A stretch of 64,000 nucleotides of DNA from Streptomyces kanamyceticus (lineage in GTDB: Bacteria > Actinomycetota > Actinomycetes > Streptomycetales > Streptomycetaceae). Shown here in pieces: positions 54,026-64,000 of this stretch (positions are counted from its first letter, which is position 1; every line of letters begins with the position of its first letter). The stretch is taken from contig NZ_CP023699.1 in NCBI RefSeq assembly GCF_008704495.1, positions 6,262,001 through 6,326,000 of the forward strand, written 5' to 3'. The notes under the pieces are model-generated. The model had not been told where the DNA came from and searched no databases. It saw only the letters and a program-made list of their open reading frames with translations. The translations under genes were made by a program, and so were the position numbers.

Positions 54026-54143
54026 ACCGTTCCGCCGCACGGCCGTGTGCCGCGGCGTCGCACCCTCGTACGCAGCACCGCAAGGATCAGGGCCGCCGCG
54101 CGCCCGCCACCCGCATCATCGACTCCCGACAGGAGCCCCCGCC

Positions 54144-54422
54144 ATGGCCATCGAGGTCCGCATCCCGACCATCCTCCGCACCTACACCGACGGCGAGAAG
54201 GCCGTCCAGGGCAGCGGAGACACCCTCGCCGAGCTCTTCACCGACCTCGACTCGCGGCACGCGGGCATCGCCGAGCGCATCGTGGACGGCGACAAGCTGC
54301 GCCGCTTCGTGAACGTGTACCTCAACGACGAGGACGTCCGCTTCCTGGACGGCATCTCCACCAAGCTCGCCGACGGCGACAGCGTCACGATCCTGCCGGC
54401 CGTGGCCGGCGGCATGGTCTAG
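54144..54422 (+). CDS. cysO: MoaD/ThiS-family sulfur carrier protein (CysO)
   Basis: 92 aa from ATG 54144 (AGGAG upstream). The beta-grasp fold (IEVRIPTILRTYTDGEKAVQ, VNVYLNDEDVRFLDG, DGDSVTILPAVAGG) is complete. The C-terminus is Gly-Gly-Met-Val; a free Gly-Gly is needed for thiocarboxylate formation, so the two last residues must be removed, possibly by Mec. cysM follows 12 nt later. Confidence 0.92.
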   Translation: MAIEVRIPTILRTYTDGEKAVQGSGDTLAELFTDLDSRHAGIAERIVDGDKLRRFVNVYLNDEDVRFLDGISTKLADGDSVTILPAVAGGMV

Positions 54423-55388
<966 letters not shown>

Positions 55389-55425
55389 CCGCCCCGGGGA
55401 ACTGTTCATCACCGGCTCCGCCGAG

Positions 55426-55519
55426 TTCGTCCTCAAACGCCGGACGGGCTTAAATTTCCCGGCCCGGGCAGTTGTCAGCCCCGGCTTCGCCGAGATTGTC
55501 CTCAAACGCCGGACGGGCT
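55426..55519 (-). repeat. Two tandem copies of interspersed repeat A, inverted
   Basis: GTCCTCAAACGCCGGACGGG occurs at 55429-55448 and 55498-55517, 69 bp apart; flanking GCCGAG and GGGCTTAAA/GGGCTGAAA are also alike, so a unit of about 69 bp is duplicated. Confidence 0.8.
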
Positions 55520-55551
55520 GAAAATATCCGCCCGGCGAACTGGGAATCCTC

Positions 55552-55586
55552 CGCCGGAGGGGCTGGGAAATTCAGCCCCTCCGGCG
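55552..55586. terminator. Hairpin between convergent cysM and PemK-like genes
   Basis: Perfect 14-bp arms CGCCGGAGGGGCTG and CAGCCCCTCCGGCG with a GGAAATT loop. It sits between convergent genes and can end both. Its right arm is part of repeat A. Confidence 0.7.
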
Positions 55587-55596
55587 TTTGAGGAGC
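55574..55596 (+). repeat. Interspersed repeat, family A
   Basis: AGCCCCTCCGGCGTTTGAGG plus AGC; third copy in 170 bp. Confidence 0.75.
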
Positions 55597-55629
55597 GGGG
55601 TCCGGGGCGGAGCCCCGTGGGGCGGCGGG

Positions 55630-56091
55630 TCAGCCCGCCAAATACCTGACCTGGTCCCAGAGCGCCGGATCCACCACCCCGGCCCTGCGCCGGAACTCCC
55701 AGAGGGGGACGTCCCTCAACTCGTCCGTCTCCAGGAAGCTCGCCCGCCCCTGGGCGTCGCCCACGACGCCCGGCGGCAACGGAATCACCCCCGGCCGCTC
55801 ATCGTGATACTTGCTGGTGATCTTCGCGACCACCGCACTCTCCCCGCGCACGGACAGCACCAGACAGGGCCTGTCCTTCCCGCCGGGCCCGTCCTCGTAA
55901 GGCACCCGCGCCCACCAGATCTCCGCGGGCCGCGGCGCGGGCAGCCGTCGCCGCGGCCCCCGCGGCGGGCGGGTCCGACCAGCCGGTCGGGTACTCCGCT
56001 TCCGGTGCCCGCGACCCCACCCGTCGACCAGAGCGGCCACCAGGGCGAGCACCACCACGGCGGCCAGCGCGAGCCACCAGGACGTGTCCAT
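55630..56091 (-). CDS. Membrane-anchored PemK/MazF-like protein
   Basis: 153 aa from ATG 56091; the frame is open upstream without homology. One N-terminal helix (WWLALAAVVVLALVAALVDG) is followed by a basic linker and a PemK/MazF fold (PAEIWWARVPYEDGPGGKDR, PCLVLS, VVAKITSKYHDE). Soluble MazF proteins are RNase toxins. Here there is no antitoxin gene on either side and a membrane anchor, so a classic toxin role is doubtful. It is convergent with cysM. Confidence 0.78.
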   Translation of the reverse strand: MDTSWWLALAAVVVLALVAALVDGWGRGHRKRSTRPAGRTRPPRGPRRRLPAPRPAEIWWARVPYEDGPGGKDRPCLVLSVRGESAVVAKITSKYHDERPGVIPLPPGVVGDAQGRASFLETDELRDVPLWEFRRRAGVVDPALWDQVRYLAG

Positions 56092-56287
56092 ACCGACGAC
56101 GGTACCGGCGCGCGCCCCCCGCCGCCCACCGCATCCCGGGCGCCCCACAAGCCCCCCGAACCGGTGACACCGCAGGTGAGTTCCCCCACAACGGCCCGCG
56201 ACGGAGGAGCGACCAGGGCTTTTGCGCCTTACGCTCGACGGACCGCACACCCCCCAGCTCTTCTGCCAGCGCGGAGGTTCCAGCTTC

Positions 56288-57040
56288 ATGAAGCTCACCG
56301 TCGTCGGCTGCTCGGGGTCGTTTCCCTCCGCGGAATCGGCCTGCTCGAGCTACCTCGTCGAGGCCGACGGCTTCCGGTTGCTGCTCGACATGGGCAACGG
56401 CGCCCTCGGCGAGCTGCAGCGCCACATCGGTCTGTACGACCTCGACGCGATCTTCCTCAGCCATCTGCACGCCGATCACTGCATCGACATGTGCGCGTAC
56501 TTCGTGGCGCGCTACTACCGGCACGAGGGCGGCCGCTGCGCCCCCATCCCCGTCTACGGACCCGAGGGCACCGAGCAGCGCCTGACCACCGCGTACGCGG
56601 ACACCCCTTCGGCGTCCTCGATGAGCGAGGTCTTCGACTTCCACACGGTCAAGCCGGGCTCGTTCGACATCGGCCCCTTCGCCGTACGCACCGAGAAGGT
56701 CTGCCACCCCGTGGAGGCGTACGCGATCCGCGTCGAGCACGAGGGCCGCTCCCTCACCTACTCCGGGGACACGGGCACCTGCGACGTCCTGGACGAACTC
56801 GCCACGGGCACCGACCTGTTCCTCTGCGAGGCGGCCTTCACGCACGGCAAGGAGAACATCCCCGACCTGCACCTCAACGGCCGCGAGGCGGGCGAGTCCG
56901 CCGCCCGGGCGGGTGCGGGAAGGCTGCTGCTCACCCACATCCCGCCGTGGACGGACCCGCAGGTCAACCTCGCGGACGCACGCGCGGTCTACGGGGGCCC
57001 CACCGCGCTGGCCGCGCCCGGCGCCACGTACGAGATCTAG
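56288..57040 (+). CDS. MBL-fold metallo-hydrolase
   Basis: 250 aa from ATG 56288 with GGAGG 11 nt upstream. The metal motif is SHLHADHCID (H-x-H-x-D-H, near residue 60), with further ligands in HPVEAYAIRVEHEG, YSGDTG and LLLTHIPPW. It resembles the RNase Z-like MBL group, but no substrate can be assigned. Its stop codon overlaps the stop of the convergent gene in a shared CTAG. Confidence 0.88.
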   Translation: MKLTVVGCSGSFPSAESACSSYLVEADGFRLLLDMGNGALGELQRHIGLYDLDAIFLSHLHADHCIDMCAYFVARYYRHEGGRCAPIPVYGPEGTEQRLTTAYADTPSASSMSEVFDFHTVKPGSFDIGPFAVRTEKVCHPVEAYAIRVEHEGRSLTYSGDTGTCDVLDELATGTDLFLCEAAFTHGKENIPDLHLNGREAGESAARAGAGRLLLTHIPPWTDPQVNLADARAVYGGPTALAAPGATYEI

Positions 57041-57945
57041 GCCGTACGACGGTGGCCGCGGCCGCCGAGCGCCATCCTGTTCCAGGTGTGGCGGCGGCCG
57101 CGGATCGCCACCGAGTAGTCGTACATAACCTCGGGGTCGCACATCCCCGGCAGGAACGAGTCGCCGAAGTGGTGGGCGTCGATGCCCACCTCCTTGGCGG
57201 TCAGGGCGAGTTGGGGCACCACGTTCGCGTGGCTGCCCTCCTGGCTGGTGCCGATCGCGCCCATCACCACCGCGCCCGCGTCCTGCACGGCCGCCACCGC
57301 CGCGGCGGCCAGCTCCTTGGTGACGCCGGGCAGCGTGCCGGGCAGGGGCATGACGACGCCGTCCGCGCCCGCGTCCACCAGACCTGTGAGGCGCTCCACC
57401 GTGACCCGCTCCGGGTGCCCCGCGTGGTGCATCTTGCCGCTCCACAGCGCCACGTCGTCGCCGAGCCCGGCGCGCAGCTCCTCGGTGACCCGCGCGAGCC
57501 CCTCGTACGACCCTCCCGTGCCCGGGTTCGCCGTCAGACAGAGCATCGCCGCGCCCATGTCGATCAGCCGCTTGGCGTACTCGGGCTTGGCGCGGCGGAT
57601 CTCGGGGACGTCGCCGGGCTCCAGGTTGATGCCGACGGGGCGGCCGATGTACGCGGCGAGGTCCGCGATGGAGGTGAAGGTGCCGAGTCCCGGCAGGTCG
57701 AGCCGTTCGCCGTCCCAGGCGCGCTCGATGAGGTTCAGTACGACGATGTCGGCGCCGAAGGAGGCGACGAGCTCGGCGTTGTGGACGCCGGGCATGCCCG
57801 GCAGCGGGATCAGGGCGGCCCGGTCGGCGAAGACCTCGGCGACCATGGTGCGGCCCTCCGCGGCGGCCACGGAGGCGGTCAGCTCGCGCCCGCGCAGGGC
57901 GGCGAGGCGCTCGCGGTCGAGGTCGAGAATGCGTTCGGTTGTCAT
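57037..57945 (-). CDS. TIM-barrel protein of unknown function next to the GlcNAc PTS
   Basis: 302 aa from ATG 57945. The alternation of strands and helices (ELVASFGADIVVLNLIE, RPVGINLEPGDVPEI, AGADGVVMPLPGTLPGVTKE, VMGAIGTSQEGSH) indicates a (beta/alpha)8 barrel, with TSIADLAAYIGRP as a conserved block. I do not know a proven activity for this group; relatives sit by sugar PTS genes in other bacteria, so a role in amino-sugar use is an inference. A terminator at 57975 separates it from nagE2. Confidence 0.7.
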   Translation of the reverse strand: MTTERILDLDRERLAALRGRELTASVAAAEGRTMVAEVFADRAALIPLPGMPGVHNAELVASFGADIVVLNLIERAWDGERLDLPGLGTFTSIADLAAYIGRPVGINLEPGDVPEIRRAKPEYAKRLIDMGAAMLCLTANPGTGGSYEGLARVTEELRAGLGDDVALWSGKMHHAGHPERVTVERLTGLVDAGADGVVMPLPGTLPGVTKELAAAAVAAVQDAGAVVMGAIGTSQEGSHANVVPQLALTAKEVGIDAHHFGDSFLPGMCDPEVMYDYSVAIRGRRHTWNRMALGGRGHRRTA

Positions 57946-57974
57946 ACTTCGACCGTAATCGGCCGCACATGACG

Positions 57975-58010
57975 AAGCCCCACTCCGTTGGTACCGACGG
58001 AGTGGGGCTT
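57975..58010 (-). terminator. Terminator of nagE2
   Basis: Perfect 14-bp arms AAGCCCCACTCCGT and ACGGAGTGGGGCTT with an 8-nt loop, 24 nt past the nagE2 stop. Confidence 0.85.
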
Positions 58011-58033
58011 ACGTCACCAGGTGCGGGCGGAGA

Positions 58034-59299
<1,266 letters not shown>

Positions 59300-59385
59300 A
59301 ACTTCCTCCAGTGGGCAAGGCGCCGCCTGGGACAAGGAAGTGGGGGACGGCGGCGTCTCCGGGGGACGCGGCGAGAAGGCCGCGT

Positions 59386-59412
59386 GGTCTACACCAATTA
59401 GTGGTGTAGACC
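59386..59412. promoter_or_regulatory. Paired DasR-type operator (dre) upstream of nagE2
   Basis: GGTCTACACCA (59386-59396) and TGGTGTAGACC (59402-59412) are perfectly inverted around ATTAG. Each half resembles the known dre site; together they make a 27-bp palindrome 87 bp before the nagE2 start. Confidence 0.8.
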
Positions 59413-59488
59413 TGTTGTAGCACGGTGAAGGTGACGTAAGGAACCCGTGATTCCTGTGGCCTCAGCCATATCCGTATATGACAGACCA

Positions 59489-59519
59489 AAGGCCCCCGGA
59501 CCTGAGGTCCGAGGGCCTT
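59489..59519 (-). terminator. Terminator of nagE1
   Basis: Stem AAGGCCCCCGGACCT with AGGTCCGAGGGCCTT (one mismatch), 36 nt after the nagE1 stop and before the nagE2 operator. Confidence 0.75.
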
Positions 59520-59554
59520 GTGGGGCGGGCGAGGAGGCTCCTCGCACCGGTGGT

Positions 59555-60868
59555 TTACGCCTTGGTCTGCTCTCTGTCCAAGGCCTCTGCCTCCTCCTCC
59601 GGTTCACGTCCGGGAGTCGCCAGATTGAACTTGACGATGACGAAGCGGAATAGCGCGTAGTACAGCGCGGCGAAGCACAGACCGATCGGAATGATCATCC
59701 ATGGCTTGGTCGCGAGGCTCCAGTTGATGACGTAGTCGATCAACCCCGCGGAGAAGCTGAAGCCGTCCTTCACGCCGAGCGCCCACGTCACCGCCATCGA
59801 GACACCGGTGAGCACCGCGTGGATCGCGTAGAGCAGTGGCGCGATGAAGAGGAACGAGTACTCGATGGGCTCGGTGATGCCCGTGACGAACGACGTCAGA
59901 CCGACCGAGAGCATCATGCCGCCGACCACCTTGCGGCGCTCGGGGCGGGCGCAGTGCGTGATGGCGAGGGCCGCGGCGGGCAGCGCGAACATCATGATCG
60001 GGAAGAAGCCCGAGGTGAACTGGCCCGCCGTCGGGTCGCCCGCGAGGAACCGGTTGATGTCACCGTGCACGACCGTCCCGTCCGGCTTGGTGAAGTCGCC
60101 GAACTGGAACCACACGAACGTATTCAGGAACTGGTGCAGGCCGATCGTGAGCAGCGCGCGGTTGGCGACGCCGAAGATGCCCGAGCCCAGCCAGCCGAGG
60201 TCGACGAGCCACTTGGAGAAGCTGGTCAGCGCGTCACCGATGGGCGGCCAGATCCACACGCAGACCCCGGCGAAGACCAGGCCGATGAAGGCCATGATGA
60301 TCGGTACGAGGCGGCGGCCGTTGAAGAAGCCGAGCCAGTCGACCAGCTTCACGCGGTGGTAGCGCTGCCAGAACCAGGCGGCGAGCAGGCCCATCACGAT
60401 GCCGCCGAACACGCCTGGGTTCTGGTACGCGGCCTGCGCCGACGTGCCGTCCTCGTTCACGCACAGGCCGCTCCACATCCCCGCGCCCGCGAAGTCCGCG
60501 CCCGCCGGGCAGTCGTCGGGGAAGGCCCGCAGGACCGCGTAGTACACGAGGAAGCCCGCGACCGCGGCGAGCGCCGTGGAGCCGTCCGCCTTCTTCGCCA
60601 TGCCGATCGCGACGCCGATGCAGAACAGCAGCGGCAGGCCGAGCGAGGAGTCGAGCAGCGAACCGCCCGCCGCGGCGAAGACCTTCGCGACGTTCGTCCA
60701 GCCCAGGCCGTCGTCGCCGAAGACGTCGGGCTGGCCGAGGCGGTTGAGGATGCCCGCGGCGGGCAGCACCGCGATGGGCAGCTGAAGGCTGCGGCCCATC
60801 TTCTGGAGGCCTTGGAACAGGCCGTTCCACCACTTCTTCTGTGGCACCGCGGCGGCGTCGGAGCTCAT
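59555..60868 (-). CDS. nagE1: N-acetylglucosamine PTS permease, EIIC (NagE1)
   Basis: 437 aa from ATG 60868 (GGGAGGG upstream). It is a paralogue of nagE2: the same GITEPIEYSFLFIAPLLYAI block, ITHCARPERRKVVGGMM and SGFFPIMMFALPA. A 20-residue insert with two Cys (DDCPAGAD...GLCVNEDG, near residue 120) is absent from NagE2. Divergent from nagF across a perfect DasR-type site. In S. coelicolor it is the less used of the two permeases. Confidence 0.93.
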   Translation of the reverse strand: MSSDAAAVPQKKWWNGLFQGLQKMGRSLQLPIAVLPAAGILNRLGQPDVFGDDGLGWTNVAKVFAAAGGSLLDSSLGLPLLFCIGVAIGMAKKADGSTALAAVAGFLVYYAVLRAFPDDCPAGADFAGAGMWSGLCVNEDGTSAQAAYQNPGVFGGIVMGLLAAWFWQRYHRVKLVDWLGFFNGRRLVPIIMAFIGLVFAGVCVWIWPPIGDALTSFSKWLVDLGWLGSGIFGVANRALLTIGLHQFLNTFVWFQFGDFTKPDGTVVHGDINRFLAGDPTAGQFTSGFFPIMMFALPAAALAITHCARPERRKVVGGMMLSVGLTSFVTGITEPIEYSFLFIAPLLYAIHAVLTGVSMAVTWALGVKDGFSFSAGLIDYVINWSLATKPWMIIPIGLCFAALYYALFRFVIVKFNLATPGREPEEEAEALDREQTKA

Positions 60869-60911
60869 CGGCGTCCCTCCCGGAACAAGCCTGGTTTGGC
60901 GGTCGTTGAAA

Positions 60912-60927
60912 ACTGGTGTAGACCAGT
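60912..60927. promoter_or_regulatory. DasR-type operator (dre) between nagE1 and nagF
   Basis: ACTGGTGTAGACCAGT, matching the known DasR consensus, located 44 bp before nagE1 and 165 bp before nagF. It would couple both genes to glucosamine-6-phosphate. Confidence 0.88.
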
Positions 60928-61092
60928 TGCGGAACGGGTGGGGGCCACCCGATGAGGGACGGCACCTTGATCGTCATCATTGGGCACGACTGCCGTAACC
61001 GCCCGCGAAGATGGTCCAACCGTGCGTTACCGTGACAAAGCGGACCTACGGTGCGTCGAGGCCGCATCCTTTAAGAACCAGGGAGAAACACC

Positions 61093-61326
61093 ATGGCCAG
61101 CAAGGCTGAGAAGATCGTTGCCGGGCTCGGCGGCATCGACAACATCGAAGAGGTCGAGGGCTGCATCACCCGCCTCCGCACCGAGGTCAAGGACCCGGCT
61201 CTGGTCGACGACGCCGCCCTCAAGGCCGCGGGCGCCCACGGCGTCGTCAAGATGGGCACCGCGGTCCAGGTCGTCATCGGCACCGACGCGGACCCGATCG
61301 CCGCGGACATCGAAGACATGATGTGA
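61093..61326 (+). CDS. nagF: GlcNAc PTS EIIB component (NagF)
   Basis: 77 aa from ATG 61093 (GGGAGAAA upstream). The phosphorylated Cys is in EVEGCITRLRTEVKD (near residue 24), the EIIB signature. It receives phosphate from EIIA and passes it to sugar bound by NagE1/NagE2. A strong hairpin follows at 61352. Confidence 0.95.
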   Translation: MASKAEKIVAGLGGIDNIEEVEGCITRLRTEVKDPALVDDAALKAAGAHGVVKMGTAVQVVIGTDADPIAADIEDMM

Positions 61327-61351
61327 GTCGCTGACCCGCTGACTCGCTGAG

Positions 61352-61384
61352 AGAGGCCCCGTCCAGTACACGGACGGGGCCTCT
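61352..61384 (+). terminator. Terminator of nagF
   Basis: Perfect 13-bp arms AGAGGCCCCGTCC and GGACGGGGCCTCT, 7-nt loop, followed by GGTTTT. Confidence 0.88.
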
Positions 61385-61390
61385 GGTTTT

Positions 61391-61415
61391 AGCCTGTCCG
61401 GCGTTTGAGGACGAG
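61391..61415 (+). repeat. Interspersed repeat, family A
   Basis: AGCCTGTCCGGCGTTTGAGG plus ACGAG, followed by a small CTGGGGGC/GCCCCCAG hairpin at 61438-61455. Confidence 0.8.
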
Positions 61416-61499
61416 CGCGAAGCGCGACAGGGGGGGGCTGGGGGCGCAGCCCCCAGGGGACAGCACCCCGGGGTACCGCCAAAAGGCTAGGCTCAACGC

Positions 61500-62249
<750 letters not shown>

Positions 62250-62302
62250 ATCGCGCGGGCCGCGCCACCAGTTGAGGGTGGCCGGTCAACCCGCGGATCC
62301 CC

Positions 62303-62380
62303 GAGGGCGTTGTCACGAATACGACGGGCGCGCGGACCAGGCCGCGCGCCCACCCGTATCCCGGGGGAGGGCCTCACCTC
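62303..62380 (+). promoter_or_regulatory. Conserved leader of lipoprotein gene 1
   Basis: GAGGGCGTTGTCACGAATAC then a stem-loop (GGGCGCGCGG/CCGCGCGCCC, 62326-62351) and GGGGGAGGG before the ATG. The same order recurs at 62856-62931. Confidence 0.6.
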
Positions 62381-62785
62381 ATGGCCGCGCGCCACCGCCA
62401 CCGTCACCGCCGTCTCGCCTTCGCCACAGGCACCACCCTGCTCGTCGTCCCGGCAGCGCTCGGCCTCACAGCCTGCGACCCGGAGGACGCCGTGGACTGC
62501 GTTCGCGCCGCCGACGCGGTCTCCGACGGCGTCGATGCCTTACGCAAGGCCGCTCAAGAAGCGGCCCTCTACCCGGACAGGGCCGACGGATCGTTCGACG
62601 AGATCAAGTCAGACCTCGACGAGATCCGTGACAAGAACGACGACCAGGACGTCCTCGACGCCGTCGACGAGATGAAGAAGGCCGTGGACAACATCGAGGA
62701 CGCGGTCGACGACGGCGACAGGACCCCGGACCTCAGGCCCATCGCGGCAGCGGGCGGCAAGGTCACCAAGGCCTGTACCCCGTAA
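62381..62785 (+). CDS. Small lipoprotein, paralogue 1
   Basis: 134 aa from ATG 62381. A basic His/Arg-rich N-terminus, hydrophobic core and lipobox LGLTAC (Cys near residue 32) predict a lipoprotein. The mature part is an acidic helical coil with heptad-like D/E/K spacing (DEIKSDLDEIRDKNDDQDVL) and ends in KACTP. It is a tandem paralogue of the gene at 62932. Function unknown. Confidence 0.78.
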   Translation: MAARHRHRHRRLAFATGTTLLVVPAALGLTACDPEDAVDCVRAADAVSDGVDALRKAAQEAALYPDRADGSFDEIKSDLDEIRDKNDDQDVLDAVDEMKKAVDNIEDAVDDGDRTPDLRPIAAAGGKVTKACTP

Positions 62786-62855
62786 GATCGCGGAGCTCGA
62801 CGCGCTGCGCTCGAAGCCGCGCTGTAAGCACTCCGTAAGCAACCATCGGGCCCCT

Positions 62856-62931
62856 TAGGGGCGTTCTAACGAGTACGGGCGCCCGGGCCAAGCCGTGCGC
62901 CCGTCCGTACCCCCTGGGGAGGGACCGAACC
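62856..62931 (+). promoter_or_regulatory. Conserved leader of lipoprotein gene 2
   Basis: TAGGGGCGTTCTAACGAGTA then a stem (CGGGCGC/GCGCCCG, 62876-62903) and GGGGAGGGA before the ATG; same layout as 62303-62380. Confidence 0.6.
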
Positions 62932-63327
62932 ATGGCCGCGCGCCACCGCCGTATCGCCACCGCTGTCGCCACCGTTCTCATCGCCGTACCCGGCGGCATC
63001 GGCCTCGTCGGCTGCGACGCCGTCTCGAAGGCCCTCGACTGCGTACAGACCGCCGACACGATCGCCGACAGCGTCACCGACCTGCAGCAAGCCGTGGAGA
63101 ACGCCGGTGACAACCCGGCCGAGGCGGACAAGGCACTCGACGACATCGGCAAGAACCTCGACAAGATCGGCGACAAGACCGACAACACCGACGTCAACAA
63201 GGCCGTGGACGACCTCGACAAGGCCGTCGACAACGTACGCGACGCCGTCAAGAAGGGCGACGCGACTCCCGACGTCTCCCCGGTCACGGACGCGGCGGGC
63301 GAACTGACGAAGGTCTGCACCCCGTAA
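62932..63327 (+). CDS. Small lipoprotein, paralogue 2
   Basis: 131 aa from ATG 62932. Both proteins begin MAARHR and end in C-T-P after TK-x; lipobox IGLVGC gives Cys near residue 28. The mature part is a run of acidic/basic coil (EADKALDDIGKNLDKIGDKT), longer in Lys than paralogue 1. A recent local duplication including the leader is likely. Function unknown. Confidence 0.78.
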   Translation: MAARHRRIATAVATVLIAVPGGIGLVGCDAVSKALDCVQTADTIADSVTDLQQAVENAGDNPAEADKALDDIGKNLDKIGDKTDNTDVNKAVDDLDKAVDNVRDAVKKGDATPDVSPVTDAAGELTKVCTP

Positions 63328-63359
63328 GACGCCACCGGGCAGGCGGCGATACTGGGGAC

Positions 63360-63962
63360 ATGACCCGCCTCATCCTCGCCACCCGCAACGCAGGCAAGAT
63401 CACGGAACTGAAGGCGATCCTCGCCGACGCAGGGCTCACCCACGACCTCGTCGGCGCGGACGCCTACCCCGAGATCCCCGACGTCAAGGAAACCGGCGTC
63501 ACCTTCGCCGAGAACGCCCTGCTCAAGGCGCACGCCCTCGCCCAGGCCACGGGCCTGCCCGCGGTCGCCGACGACTCGGGCCTGTGCGTCGACGTCCTGA
63601 ACGGCGCGCCCGGCATCTTCTCCGCCCGCTGGGCGGGCAAGCACGGCGACGACCAAGCCAACCTGGACCTCCTCCTCGCCCAACTCGGCGACATCGCCCC
63701 CGAACACCGCGCCGCCCACTTCGCCTGCGCGGCGGCACTCGCCCTCCCCGACGGCACGGAACGCGTGGTCGAGGGCCGCCTCCCCGGCACCCTCCGCACC
63801 GCCCCCTCGGGCACGGGCGGTTTCGGCTATGACCCGATCCTCCAGCCGGACGGCGAGACGCGCACGTGCGCGGAGCTGACGGCGGACGAGAAGAACGCGA
63901 TCAGCCATCGGGGGAAGGCGTTCCGGGGGCTGGTGCCGGTGGTTCGGGAGTTGTTGGGCTGA
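63360..63962 (+). CDS. rdgB: XTP/dITP pyrophosphatase (RdgB/HAM1)
   Basis: 200 aa from ATG 63360. ILATRNAGKITELKAIL, VADDSGLCVDVLNGAPGIFS, SARWAGKHGDD and GFGYDPILQPDGETRTCAEL are the Ham1 signatures, with SHRGKAF near the end. It removes non-canonical purine nucleotides to keep them out of DNA. The right 38 bases of the window after it hold no recognisable gene. Confidence 0.96.
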   Translation: MTRLILATRNAGKITELKAILADAGLTHDLVGADAYPEIPDVKETGVTFAENALLKAHALAQATGLPAVADDSGLCVDVLNGAPGIFSARWAGKHGDDQANLDLLLAQLGDIAPEHRAAHFACAAALALPDGTERVVEGRLPGTLRTAPSGTGGFGYDPILQPDGETRTCAELTADEKNAISHRGKAFRGLVPVVRELLG

Positions 63963-64000
63963 CACGCGCATGGCAATGGCCTGCGATCAACTCTTTGATT

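Overview
The window is about 64 kb of very GC-rich DNA with strong third-position G/C bias, frequent GTG/TTG starts, many 4-nt ATGA/GTGA stop-start overlaps and an SsgA-like sporulation protein. All of this points to the chromosome of a Streptomyces. The right end (nagF, nagE1, nagE2 beside rph and rdgB) has the gene order known from S. coelicolor. Most of the window looks like conserved core chromosome; the more variable stretches are about 10.4-22 kb and 34-36 kb.

Layout. 0-6 kb: the end of a GH20 hexosaminidase, then a three-subunit molybdenum hydroxylase operon (FAD, [2Fe-2S], Mo subunits) whose Fe-S subunit has a 390-residue extension and whose Mo subunit lacks the family's catalytic Glu. 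6-16 kb: a P-loop kinase-like protein, a large secreted subtilisin, an 815-aa eCIS-core (DUF4157) protein, tRNA-Cys, a cytochrome P450 behind two tandem perfect palindromes, a secreted protein and a DinB protein. 16-22 kb: an alpha/beta hydrolase, a Uma2 nuclease-like protein, a vapBC module flanked by direct repeats of a neighbour's 3' end, and a regulator trio (HATPase, XRE, DUF397).

22-34 kb: MFS exporter, DEAD-box helicase, IclR regulator, Lon-like secreted protease, a self-facing HTH regulator with a large TTGCAA palindrome, an osmoprotectant-type ABC transporter (permease-ATPase-permease-binding protein), and the Lrp regulator divergent from hppD (tyrosine catabolism). 34-48 kb: a nitrile hydratase split into three genes, TPR protein, glycolate-oxidase-like flavoprotein, SsgA-like protein, two RDD membrane proteins, a secreted M6 metalloprotease, pncA and pncB (NAD salvage), clpS and DUF2017.

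48-57 kb: amino acid permease, then a sulfur/cobalamin block. mec (JAMM), a cobalamin riboswitch with a B12-type ABC transporter, a 36-aa cysteine leader peptide, cysO and cysM follow in line, so mec is separated from its cysO-cysM partners by the B12 genes. A membrane-anchored MazF/PemK-like protein, an MBL-fold hydrolase and a TIM-barrel protein follow. 57-64 kb: the GlcNAc PTS locus with DasR-type operators, rph, two tandem lipoprotein paralogues sharing a 5' leader structure, and rdgB. Two families of short interspersed repeats occur between genes and in two places appear to be read into coding sequence.
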